DNA of 64,000 bases from positions 3,844,001-3,908,000 of the forward strand of contig JAULSN010000001.1 of assembly GCA_033439765.1 (NCBI GenBank), in the 5' to 3' direction. Origin of the DNA: Lasiosphaeria ovina (lineage: Eukaryota > Ascomycota > Sordariomycetes > Sordariales > Lasiosphaeriaceae). Position numbers and translations under genes: made by a program. Below, one piece after another: positions 47,901-57,785 of the stretch (position 1 is its first letter; the number at the start of each line of letters is the position of its first letter). Below the pieces are notes generated by a model. It had not been told where the DNA came from. It was given only the letters and a program-made list of their open reading frames with translations, and ran no database searches.

Positions 47901-49010
47901 TTTTCCAGAGGAATATCCTGCGGGTTTGGTCATACAGGCCTGTTGCTGCCCACCTCGCACAAAGTCCATCTCATCGCGTGCGACTACACCAGACCCGTTA
48001 TCCCGCTTAGAATTGAAGGAGGAGGGGGGGAAAGCTGCTATTGAGCAAGTCCGTTTGAAGCAGCTCGGGGCCGACGAGTCTGACGAGTCCGACAAATCCA
48101 CGTCCGCAGAAGAAGTCGAGCCTTCAGATATTGAGTCTGTGGACATCAAGTCTGAGGAAGCCACCTCTGAAGCCGCATCCATGGAAGACGACGACGACTT
48201 TGCGGGCGCCGAATTTACGGGAAATATATCGGAAGAAGCCAAGTTTAGAAAAGCCGATTCTGCGGAAACCGGGCCTGAAGAAACCAGGTCTACGGGAGAC
48301 AATTCCGAAGCCGTATCAATGGAAGACAACGGCAAGTTCGCGGGCGCCAAATCTACAGGAAGTATATCTGAAGGGGCCAAATTTATGAAAGCCGGCTCTG
48401 CGGAAACCATGTCTACCGGAGACGATACTAAAGCCGGATCTATGGAAGATGGCGACGACGAGTCTACAGGGGTCGAACCTACCGAAGCCAAATCCGCGGC
48501 CGCCGCATCTCCCGAAGCCGGTTCTGAAAAAGAAGCCGAGCCTACGCAAAACGAGTTTGTGGAAGTCAATCACGAGCTAGCGGAAGTCATAATGAGCGAG
48601 GACGCTCACGGGAAGAAGCTCACGACACCCGCTCAAACTCTAGCTGAGGGGGATGCACCAATTCAGCCCCACCAGCGACTCGAGCCAAGGCTGAGCGAAA
48701 CCAAGTCCGCCGTGATAGCGGAGCAAGCCCGAGGCCAGCACCTTGGGAGTCACCAGGTGGGTGATGGAAGCAAGGCCGGAGACACCCTCAGTCAAGGAAG
48801 GAACGAGGGCCGCGAGATGAGCATGGATGGTGGGACGGCTGGAGAAACCTCACCGGCCGCCGGGAAAGTGAAACCCCGGGGCCTCGCCCGTCTAGTTGCT
48901 CGGGTCAAGAAACTAGGTACGTGCAGCAGACCTCTAGTAACAACTACCTCTCTACAACATCTAACACGCGTACTAATCCAGTTGGCGGCCGAGACGAAAG
49001 AGAAAAATAA
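44945..49010 (+). CDS. NLR-type protein: SesB-like hydrolase + NACHT + acidic repeats
   Basis: Seven exons (44945-45081, 45154-45439, 45524-45586, 45645-45884, 46035-46206, 46286-48916, 48982-49010) encode 1185 residues with consistent phases. Residues 45-290 form an alpha/beta hydrolase: DIVLVAGLGGDYIGTW, WPRDLLPERIPNIRVLSFHY, GHSLGG at 131-136 (Ser133), MFFATPHHG, and His265 in GDHIGICRFG. The NACHT domain has Walker A GPPACGKT at 358-365 and Walker B LTFVVD at 464-469, then the usual helical region to about residue 860. Instead of ANK, WD40 or TPR repeats, the C-terminus carries degenerate acidic repeats (from 932) and a short basic amphipathic end. Fungal proteins of this layout act in non-self recognition and cell death; here that is inference. 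Intron 5 has a weak GTTTGG donor; the other sites are good. Confidence 0.85.
48181..48510 (+). repeat. Degenerate in-frame tandem repeat in the NLR C-terminus
   Basis: Three units starting with ATGGAAGA at 48181, 48319 and 48442 (46 and 41 codons apart; the third shortened). Protein consensus begins MEDxxxFAGAxxTGxISE and continues AKFxKAxSAET. Copies differ at many bases, so the array is old or fast-evolving. Confidence 0.85.
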
Positions 49011-49139
49011 CAATAGGGGTGATGATAATAGGGGTACACCCGATAGCTGTCACCAACGAGGATGGATCGTGGTTTGCTGCCTGCCTATCTACCTAACCGA
49101 CTCAACCTGTCTTCGTCCTTCCTTTTCAAACTGGCTGCC

Positions 49140-50836
49140 TCAACTACGGTATGGGCTCGAAACAAAGAGACCTTCGAGAGGAGCCGCCTTAGTCGACTCG
49201 CGCCAGGGCAGGCCGAAGAAGCCAAACACCTTCGCACCGATGCCTCGAGACGCGATCCCGTCTCGGCGAACTCTGCCATCCTCTATCATGGTGGGGGGTG
49301 GACTGCTACTGTAGTTCTCGGGTTCAATACCGCCGCCCTGTTGTTGTCCCCCAGCCACGTGGTATGTCTTTGTGGTGGTACGCGTCGCAGTGACTTGGAT
49401 GGTGTCCGAAACAAACACCCCTTCTTCTTCTTTCGTGAGATATCGCCGCCGCCCATCGAACGCCTGACTTCCGCTTCCCCGCAGCACCTCTCCGTACCGT
49501 TCCTGTCTACTACCGGAAAATATAGCTGGGGCCGCAATGTTATTGGCCGTGGAGCGAGCCACGACCCCTTCATCCGTCGTGACTGGCGCGCCATCAAACA
49601 TTCGATTTGGTGCCGTTGCTGGCACTTCCGACACTTCTGTCATTCTCGACATCTCTTTCTGTTGTTCTTTGCGAGCAGCCTTCATGCCCCGGGCTGCTGA
49701 GAGCTCGCCAAGGGCGTCAAGGCTGGGTTGGATGGTGGTCGCCTTCTCAATATCCTGGCATAGGATTCTGAAATTCCTCAGCCCATGATCCAGATCGTCG
49801 CCGCCGTCAGCACTATCGCCATCATCCTCAGAGTCCGTGCCATCTTCCTCAGAGCTGCTGTTATGGCCGCTTCTGAACTGACACATAGCGACATGGTTGT
49901 CATTGACGGCACGCAGCTTTTCGTGCCCTACGCCTATCTGGGTAGCCGTCGCTTCCACAATAAGTTTGCTGTTGGGTTCCAATGCTCCGTTCTCATAGAA
50001 ATTGGTGATCTCATAGTCGTAGCTGAGTTGGCGGAATTTCGCGTTGATCTCGGAGAGCTCGTGAGAGTCGCGCAACAAGGTATTAGTGATTACTGCGCGC
50101 TTGTCCAGCATAGTGTAGGGCTTGGCGATATGATTCCAGTTGTCCTCATGAGTGCCCTGGTTTGGCGTTCCGAAAAACACCTAGAATGGTATGTCAGTCG
50201 CGGAATCGTGGTACGCGAGTGGGGGAGAAAAGCAAGACTATTGCCATCTTACAATCAACTCAGTCTTGATGTTTATGCCTGCGTCTCTATAGTCCGGATC
50301 GTATTCGGCAAAGTACAGTGCCTAGGTAGGCTCGTTGGTTAGGATGGCGTCCGGGCTAGTTGCCTGCCTAAGTAGGTAGGTAGGTAGCCATCAGGAAAGG
50401 AACGCAAGATGAGATGTGAGGACCGACCTGCTTGACAATAAGCCCACCCAGGCAGTGTGCGATGAACACGATGGTCGGCGAAAGCCGGCTATCTCGCTCT
50501 GACTCGATGTAAGATAGCAGAGTGCGGGCGTTGTCGCGGATGCCAGCGGCCGAGTTGTTGCGGTACATGTCGGCATTGTATCCAAAGGAAAAGACTCGTC
50601 CCTGGGGAAACACCTTTGGCAGCCAGTGTTTCGGCCACAAGGTGTTTGAATCCGCGTCTTTCCACGTCTTCACCGGGTGGCCATTTACCCCGTGGACGAG
50701 AACGATGCTAGGATCAAATACCAAGTCAGTATTTGGTTTCGTCTCTCAGGAGGAAAACGGAAAGGAGACGGACGCACTCAATGTTTGGAGTCCCCTTTGG
50801 GTTGTACAGTTTCTTGAGAATCACTTTTCGATCCAT
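49140..50836 (-). CDS. SesB-like alpha/beta hydrolase with Cys at the nucleophile position
   Basis: Exons 50836-50778, 50707-50428, 50321-50253 and 50180-49140 give 482 residues. The hydrolase part (1-290) reads LYNPKGTPNIDIVLVHGVNG, WPKHWLPKVFPQGRVFSFGY, AHCLGG at 103-108, VFFGTPNQG, and His232 in NDNHVAMCQF. The family nucleophile Ser is Cys105 here. The remaining 240 residues have an acidic Ser-rich patch (SSSEEDGTDSEDDGD), a helical stretch and a Gly/Gln-rich stretch (VAGGQQQGGG) but no NACHT. It ends 129 bases from the convergent NLR gene. It could be a stand-alone effector, a redox-sensitive or inactive paralogue, or a truncated NLR. Gene model rests on phase-consistent splice sites. 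Confidence 0.82.
50371..50388. repeat. TAGG tetranucleotide repeat (inside intron)
   Basis: Four units within the second intron of the Cys-type SesB-like gene. Confidence 0.8.
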
Positions 50837-50956
50837 GTTTTGCGACCGAGTTTGGACGAGAATCAGGAATAAAGAAATATTGTGATAGACGTAAGTTGCC
50901 TTTGGGTCGGAATAGGACGATGGGCATCTGATAGAGTAAGTAAGGTATGTAAGTAG

Positions 50957-50975
50957 GGTAGGTAGGTAGGTAGGT
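50957..50975. repeat. TAGG tetranucleotide repeat
   Basis: Four to five units in the divergent promoter region of the two SesB-like genes. Confidence 0.8.
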
Positions 50976-51050
50976 CGCAAAGGTCCTGCACTGGTATTTT
51001 AGAGATAGAAATGATGGATCAAGTTCCTACTGGGTCAATCGGGATGGACA

Positions 51051-51077
51051 CCCAACTCTACCCAACTCTACCCAACT
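51051..51077. repeat. 10-nt tandem repeat CCCAACTCTA
   Basis: Two complete copies and a partial third, about 170 bases upstream of the compact SesB-like gene. Confidence 0.85.
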
Positions 51078-51248
51078 TGAACCTCAGCGCGCTTGCCGTG
51101 CGAGTGTCTGGGTTATAGTATCTAGAGTGGCACGGCAAAACACCCTCATTTTTCTCGCCAACAGCTTAGAGCTTGAAATCTTCATCCTGCAACGGCACAC
51201 TGCATCTTTTTGGTCATCATTATCTTCTTCTTCTCCTTCCTCTTCAGC

Positions 51249-52638
51249 ATGGAGACAGCAGACAGCAAAAATGCGAAGCAGGGCGTAGCAGGGCTCTACC
51301 TCGTGAAAGACCATTCTTCGGATGGGAGAAGTAGCCAGTCCCCAATCGAGTGAGTTTGATCCGATTTTACCTATCATGCCTGCCTACCCAGGGCGGGAGT
51401 TATATGTCTTAGTCTATTTCTGATGCCAACTCGGATGAAAAAGCATCGTGGCCATTCACGGCATCAATGGCCACTGTGTCAAGTCGTGGGAAGATGCCAA
51501 AACCGGGACGTATTGGCTACGAGACCTACTGCCTGGCAAACTTCCTCACGCCCGCATCATGACCTTTCAGTATGATTCCAAGGTGTGGCTCAACACGAGC
51601 GCATACGGAGTGCACGAAATTGCCGACCAACTTCTGTCCTGCCTCACGCGGAACCGTGACCAAGATGATGTAATGCTATCCCCGCCTCCCCCCTACTTTC
51701 AGATCAAGGGATATCCGTCGTTGCCTAGGAACGTCTAGGCACTTGCTAACTTCCCCTTAAAGCAGAAGGACCGTCCGATTGTGTTCCTCGCTCATAGCTT
51801 GGGTGGCATCATCACCAAGAGCGTAAGGCAATACGCCAAGCGGCATGAACAGTCGCTTATTGTTTTGAATGGTTATATATATATCTAATGGATTGTCGGT
51901 AGATGCTCACCAAGGTGCGAGAAGACAGCCAACTCGGGACAGCTGGCATCTTAAATAGCACGAAAGGGATAGTAAGTACCCCCTCCCAGTTCCCACGATA
52001 TCATCCTGTCTCGATATTTTTCACTCACAGCTTGGAAACCAAAACAGATCTTTTTTGGGACGCCTCACAGAGGTTCCAAGAGCACGAATTGGGCTGCAGT
52101 CGTATCAAAGATTGCATCTACAACGTTGCTCGGCCAGGATTCCCAGTTGTTGAAATTGCTAGAGCTGCACTCGCCCGATCTGTTGAAGATATCCCAGGAC
52201 TTCCGAGGTCTGGCGTCCGAGTATGCCATCACTAGCTTCTACGAACAGAACGCACATCGCATGGCCAGAACCCTAGTAGGCTCCGCGCGTGTTTCCTGTC
52301 CAGTCCCAGTCCCATCCCCGTCCCGACCAACGAGAACAAAAAAAAAAATCTCCATGACTAACAGTTATCGTCTTGTTCCTTCCGTCTCACAGATTGTCGA
52401 CAAGATGTCTGCTATCGTGGGGCTAGTACACGAAGACGTCCTGATGCTAGGCGGTGATCACTCGTCAATGTGCAAGTTTGCAAAGGGTGACCCGCGGTTC
52501 GACACGGTCTGGTGGTACATCCAAAAGGCTGCAGAGGGTCCACCTGCCCTTCGCCGCGAGGGACGTCGCATACTGCGTTTGAGGGCAAGGGCGGAGGAGA
52601 AGGCAAAGCGTCAGGCTCCACCCACTCCCAACTCTTGA
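51249..52638 (+). CDS. Compact SesB-like serine hydrolase
   Basis: Six exons (51249-51349, 51444-51669, 51766-51822, 51903-51971, 52048-52275, 52393-52638) encode 308 residues, essentially only the hydrolase domain. Blocks: DIVAIHGINGHCVKSWEDAK, WLRDLLPGKLPHARIMTFQY, AHSLGG at 118-123 (Ser120), IFFGTPHRGS, and His250 in GDHSSMCKFA; nucleophile and His are both kept. A basic tail follows. No signal peptide or membrane helix. Small SesB-like proteins next to NLR genes can be their cell-death effectors in other fungi; here this is inference. Exon 3 may start three bases earlier (tandem AAG-CAG acceptor at 51761-51765), adding one Gln. Confidence 0.82.
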
Positions 52639-53757
52639 TGGTTCGAGGCGGAGAACCAGACTTGCAGCTGTTTCGGGAACATGTACTCAGTAGTTTTTTT
52701 TTTTTCCTTTTTCTTCTTTCCCCTATTGCCGCCGCTGCCTCTGAATCAATGGTCCAGCACCCGCCAGTTCAGCCTATCCCAAATGGCAGATTCCTCCGAG
52801 CCCAACGCTATGATCCAGGACCAATGGTACGCGAACAAGTCGACCTGGCCGGTCTAGGCCACCCATATGAATGTCTTCCATAGCTCGATCATGTTGTTGC
52901 GCCGCGGGGGTCCTGAACTGGTTGGACAAGCTGCAAGCAAGGCATATGTCTCGTCAAGAAGGGTTAGTACCTAATAACCCCACCGTGTCTACTCTGGCCA
53001 TTTGTACACTCCAACATTGCGCCCCCATCTGCAAAGAACCGGCCTTTCCTGCCCAAGTGACGGCTGCAGAGATCATCAAGTCAGATCTCAGGAACCGTGG
53101 GGACCGGATGCCCAAGCTGGGACAGGTGGAGATCTGCAACCCGCGGTTGCCGCTGAGCTTGTCATTGAAGCATCACAACAGAGATGTTACACTGCCGCTC
53201 ATTACCGATTACGTCCCACTCACGGCTTGTACTACTTAGTTGTACTCTGAAAGATTCCATTGCTAGTAAAGAGGTCTAAAAGTTAAAATAAGAAAAGGAA
53301 AAAAAAGGACTTATAAAATGTTCTGCAGACTTTAGGCCAGAGCTTTCAGTTGTGGATTCTCCAGAGTCTTAGTGGGCTGTTGCTTTAACAGTGGGACAAG
53401 CCTTCTGTTAGCTCCTGCGCTAAGGAGGTTTGTCTTCAGAGTAGTAGAATAGTGCGGACCACACATTTCTTCCCCTTGAACTTCTCTAGCACTTCACTCC
53501 CGTCGGTAAACGTGAGATCACCATATGCGCCGACACTGTCCTTTGACACACATACACAATGTCTCCTGATCGACAAGATAAGGTCATGTATAATACGTGG
53601 CGCGAAAAGCCTACCAGTTACGATGAGATATTTAAATGTGTTGACAATCAATTCCCCTTTCGTCATTATTTCGACCTCCGCTTTTCGAGAGCCATCTTTC
53701 CCCCATCCCCTCCACCCCCCCCCCCCCCCCCCCCCCGGCTGTAGCGAATACTGCGTC
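52639..53757. other. Intergenic region with homopolymers
   Basis: Short frames, one of 122 codons on the plus strand from 52871, none with a motif. A T run lies near 52688-52700, an AT-rich patch at 53240-53330, and a 22-nt C run just after the ankyrin gene stop. Confidence 0.5.
53715..53736. repeat. Homopolymer C run (22 nt)
   Basis: Unbroken run of 22 C, 22 bases beyond the stop codon of the ankyrin gene. Confidence 0.9.
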
Positions 53758-55140
53758 CTACGGTGACATGACAACCCTCTTCTCTTTAGCTTTGATCTCA
53801 GTTGCATCTCCCCACGTTCCCTCCTTGGTGCCCTTTGCCAATTCGAGCGCACCGAGCAAGAGCTCGACGACGGCGGTGTGGCCGCCGCTCACAGCCGCAT
53901 CCAACGGAGTCTCTCCCTCGTTGGATCGGATTCTGGGGTCGGCGTACTTGCCAAGGAGGAGACCGACCAGCTGGGCGTCGCCGGCAGTTGACGCCGCAAA
54001 GAGGGCCGTCAGCCCGCCCTTGTTGTTCTTGTTGTTGACCCACGCTCCGTTTTCAATGAGCCGCTTGGCCACCCTGGCATGGCCGCCGTTCGAGGCCAGG
54101 TACAGGGCGGAAAACCCATCGGCGTCTAGCTCGTCTATCTCGCCCACGACGGCGATGTCCCGGAGAAGCAGGTTGACAACATGGAGCTGGCCGCCGCTCG
54201 CCGCCTGGCAAATGGCGCTCCAGCCGCTGTTTTGCTTGCGGTCGGCTTTCATTTTAGCCCCACCCGTGTGCGCGAGGAGGAGCTCGGATGGTTCTCCATG
54301 GTCATTGCTCAGGGCGGCCCTCAGAGGTGACCACCCTTTGGTGTTCTGCTTGCCGTGCTCGATACCCTCGCAGTTGAGAAGGAGCCCAACCACGGCGGTA
54401 TGGCCCTCAGATGCGGCAAGGTAAAGGGCAGTGCACCCCTCGGTGTTTGGGTCGTTCAAATACTTCTTAAAGTCGCTATCAAAGGCTTTTTTAGCTTCGT
54501 CTCTGATGTGCTTGTCGGCCACTTCCCCCGTAGCTGCAGGGATGGCCGTCACGGCCTCCATGGCTTTTTTGGCGGCGTCCATGGCAGAATCACCGGCTGT
54601 CTTGGCGGTGCTGGCGGCAGTAGAGGCCTTGGTGACCAGTGACGCTAGGTCCCCATCAGGAGAGTCGTCAGCAGGATTTGCAGCTACGGCGTCAGTCTGG
54701 GCGGTCTGGACTTTGGCTTTGGTGTCACCAAGATGCGTGTTATTCCCGTCAGCTTTTCCTACGGCGGCGGTGACGACGTTCAAAACTTCGACGGCGAGGT
54801 TGGCGGCTTTTCCGGCGGCCTTAGCGGCTTGATCGGCTTTTATGACCTCGTCTCTGGCCCTGTTTTCCTCGTCAACGTTGCCGTTTTGTTGAAATGCAGT
54901 ATGCAGAGTCTTAGCAGTGTCAGCTGCTGTAGTGGCTTTCTTAGCTTCATCGATGGCTTGTTGAGCAGTGGTGATGGCATGTTGAGCGGTGGCGGCGACG
55001 CTGCCTTTGTCAGTTTCGTTGGCGGCGTTTCGAAACTCGTCCCTCTTCCTCTTGATCAGGAGCTCGACCAAGGCAGCAAAGCCGCCGGCTGCGGCGGAAC
55101 GCAACACCACGGCGTTGTTGAAGACGTCGTTACTTGCCAT
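53758..55140 (-). CDS. Ankyrin-repeat protein with Ala-rich coiled-coil insertion
   Basis: Single exon, 460 residues from the ATG at 55140, the first in the frame. One ankyrin-like repeat near the N-terminus (VVLRSAAAGGFAALVELLIK) is followed by about 190 residues rich in Ala, Lys, Asp and Thr with coiled-coil character (TTAQQAIDEAKKATTAADTA, TAKTAGDSAMDAAKKAMEAV). Six further ankyrin repeats start near residue 250: EGCTALYLAASEGHTAVVGL, KGWSPLRAALSNDH, SGWSAICQAASGGQLHVVNL, DGFSALYLASNGGHARVAKR, GLTALFAASTAGDAQLVGLL and EGETPLDAAVSGGHTAVVEL. No NACHT or enzymatic domain. Likely a binding scaffold; it might be a detached sensor domain of the adjacent NLR cluster, which is speculation. Confidence 0.8.
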   Translation of the reverse strand: MASNDVFNNAVVLRSAAAGGFAALVELLIKRKRDEFRNAANETDKGSVAATAQHAITTAQQAIDEAKKATTAADTAKTLHTAFQQNGNVDEENRARDEVIKADQAAKAAGKAANLAVEVLNVVTAAVGKADGNNTHLGDTKAKVQTAQTDAVAANPADDSPDGDLASLVTKASTAASTAKTAGDSAMDAAKKAMEAVTAIPAATGEVADKHIRDEAKKAFDSDFKKYLNDPNTEGCTALYLAASEGHTAVVGLLLNCEGIEHGKQNTKGWSPLRAALSNDHGEPSELLLAHTGGAKMKADRKQNSGWSAICQAASGGQLHVVNLLLRDIAVVGEIDELDADGFSALYLASNGGHARVAKRLIENGAWVNNKNNKGGLTALFAASTAGDAQLVGLLLGKYADPRIRSNEGETPLDAAVSGGHTAVVELLLGALELAKGTKEGTWGDATEIKAKEKRVVMSP

Positions 55141-57785
55141 CTCCAGGGCTGCGGCTCCTTCTGCGAGACAGCTGCGTATGTTTAAAGGGGGGCCGACCAA
55201 GGTACCGAGGTATCTGGGCACTCTGCCGAGAATAGGGAACAAGGAGGGTTCAAAACGGGAGATGCCGATGGGTGTCCGATCCTAAAGTAGGCCCGGGGCG
55301 GAGAAGCCGGCTCGAGGAAGTCCAGGGCCGGTCAAGTTAGACAAACGCTCAATAACTGGACGCGGGGCAGATAGGCAGATAAGGTATGTACCTGTTCATC
55401 AATGTACATGATAATCCAAGTCAACATAAGAAATATGCCTCCCCATGTCAACAAATCAAAAAGCGAGTGGGACTTCCGAGCCTGGCGATAAAAATATCTG
55501 GACCCAGAATCTACACAGAAATTATTAACCGCCAGTTAACGTACAAGAGGTGGTGGGGGGCAGACTCGACTCGAGTCATTCCAATAGGTTTGCCGTTATT
55601 CATAAAATTTTGAGTAGCTCGCCGCCATTGGAGCCACGCATCACTTGCCTTGAAGAGATTCGGTGGTTGGTAGGTGCTGGGGTTCTGGATTATCATCTAC
55701 ATGTGCGTATAATTGGGTATTCCAAGCGGCTAGAATTTTTCTCGAAGAAAGGAGCTAGTACGGCACGGCAAATACATCGTAGAGGGACGTCGTTCTCCTG
55801 ACGGCAAGTTCCGAACATGGTGCCAAGGACGTCTGTTGTTCTCTACTCGACTGGTTCAACTGGTGACAACACTGAACACGATCATATCTATATTTTTGTG
55901 ATGTATTTCGTGCCTTGTGGTTTGACCCCAAAGACAACTCGTCCCATGGTGTCCTATAACCAACACGTATGCTAATATGGAGAAGACAGCCAAGAGAAGA
56001 ATCCTTGGGAGATATTAGAGAGTGATGAGTTGCGTGGGCTAGAGTATGGATTTTCTACGAATACGTAGTAGAGCTAGGTTTTAACATCAATGTTCATTCC
56101 AGAAATGTCATGTAGAGTATAGTATATCCGGGTGATATTGACATGTCATTCCTCGGCCGGTGATGTACGACATGATTCCTCCCTGCCCATGCATACGTCA
56201 GTGGCCAATACTCAAAAACAATCACCCTCGGACAGGTAGTGATGTTGAGGAATGCACCTTTATTAATATGTAAAAGAGAGCAAAGAAGCCTGTTAAAGGA
56301 GTCCGGAGTCTGCTCTCCCATCTGTCCCAAGTCGAAACTCTGAGATCCAAGTCGCCGTCAACGGCCAATCGTGCGCTCCGTGTTCCTAGACCTAAGTAGC
56401 CTCTAAAGGCGCCGTTCCTAATGTAACGCAACATCAAAAGCGCAGTTCTATTTTTCGATCGTATCCTGTGCACGCCTACATGCATGTGAGTTTTGAGATG
56501 AGCTGGCGGTCGTGGAACGGTTGAACGGTTTCCTTTTGCTGCGACGTCTCGCGGCGGCACGCAAACACCCGCCGCCTTACCAGGTTGAGGTTTTTTTTTC
56601 ATCCGTATATCAAAGCAGAGGGATCTGCGAGCTGGCCGGGAGAAGAACAACCACCGGTGTCAGATGAAACGATTCTCGTGTTCTTCTGCTAGGTCGTGCA
56701 GGTGTGTCACGGCCAGTTGTCGAAGTCTCAAGTCGTCCGAGATTGACCGGCAAGTTTCCCTACGCCGGTTTTGCCGTTTCACCAGCAAGCTCCACGCTGT
56801 CCTGCGTTTGTTTTAATTTCGACTTGGGGTGACTCGTATGGTTTGTCACTTTGGACCTGTTGTGGATAGGGGCCCAAAATCGCCCATAGTTGGACCCGTT
56901 GCTAGCGGACGCATAGCAGCTCTCCATGTCCAGGCCCCCACGTCCACGTACCAGCGATCGTCGAGCGCGCACTAGGAAGGTAGTCGTTGGATGGGAGAAT
57001 GAGGATTGTTCAGTTGCCACGAACATTCCAAAACAAACCTTCCATACGTTGATACTGTGAGGAATGATTTGTGTCCAAGTCAGGGGTCACCCGGATCTCG
57101 TGCTATATTTGGAACACCAGAGCACATTTTGAGAGGGAAAGCACGGAAATGGGGCTGTTCGCAGGATTGGCAGTCTTGCCTGGTAAGTGCATCCATGTAT
57201 GCTTTTAGCGAGCCTCCTGAAACAGATGAGGGATGGGCGGTAGGAGGTGTGGTTGGTGTGGTTGGTGTTCAACGAACAGCGGAAGGAGCCGTCCCCTTTT
57301 TAACTCTGACCAGTCTCGCTCAATACGCCCCCCCCAGTGAATGGGAAGCAGCAGCGACCCTTCATCTGGTTCGGATGATTGCGGCCAGATCTGCAGACCC
57401 CCCTGCCCAGTCGGCGGGTCCGCAGATCGGATTTCCGGCTGGTGGGTATGCCAATGAAGAAATCGTGTCATTGGATTTCCGGACTGAATCGATCTGCAAG
57501 GTACGGAAGGCACGGGCGGCTGTGTCTAGGATAGAGGCTCAACATTCATTCCCTCATTTAAATGTTAAAGCCGATTCCAGGAATACCTGATCTACTGCTA
57601 CGGTACCATCTGCCAGTTTGCGCTTTCCCACTTTCCAATTCGAGTGCCGTTTCGTGTTCGTTTCCTTAAGAACTTGACCGACCTATACCATCGAGGCATC
57701 TCACCTGCGCGTCTCTCAAATATTCCAACAACCCACCACATTTATTCGCACCCGACAGCTGCGTGCCTCAGCTGCAGCCCTCAAA
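55141..57785. other. Long intergenic region
   Basis: 2.6 kb without a recognisable gene, AT-richer than the flanks at 55380-56200. Frames of 142 codons (minus, near 56222-56650) and 194 codons (plus, 57006-57590) have no motif and cross no sensible splice pattern. An imperfect hairpin lies at 57388-57428. Confidence 0.5.
57388..57428. repeat. Imperfect inverted repeat, 13-nt arms
   Basis: Arms 57388-57400 (GATCTGCAGACCC) and 57416-57428 (GGGTCCGCAGATC) pair with one mismatch around a 15-nt loop. Confidence 0.7.

Larger units (their letters stand above)
50837..51248. other. Divergent promoter between two SesB-like genes
   Basis: 412-base gap with a TAGG tract (50957-50975) and a 10-nt tandem repeat (51051-51077). 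No gene. Confidence 0.6.

Noticed and set aside
47814..48569. 251-codon frame antisense to the NLR repeat tail
   Set aside because: Ser/Ala/Val-rich mirror of the acidic repeats; explained by composition.
49011..49314. Extension of the NLR frame to 49314
   Set aside because: A GTACGT donor and an ACTAATCCAG acceptor remove it; the extension would run into the convergent gene and has no conserved content.
49350..49400. Gln/Gly-rich stretch of the Cys-type SesB-like protein as an amyloid signalling motif
   Set aside because: VAGGQQQGGG only loosely resembles RHIM-like PP motifs and no partner motif was found in the neighbouring NLR.
52871..53239. 122-codon frame after the compact SesB-like gene
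   Set aside because: No motif, and no splice links to the upstream gene, which already has a proper stop.
57006..57590. 194-codon plus-strand frame
   Set aside because: No recognisable domain and weak coding character; frames of this size occur by chance in this base composition.
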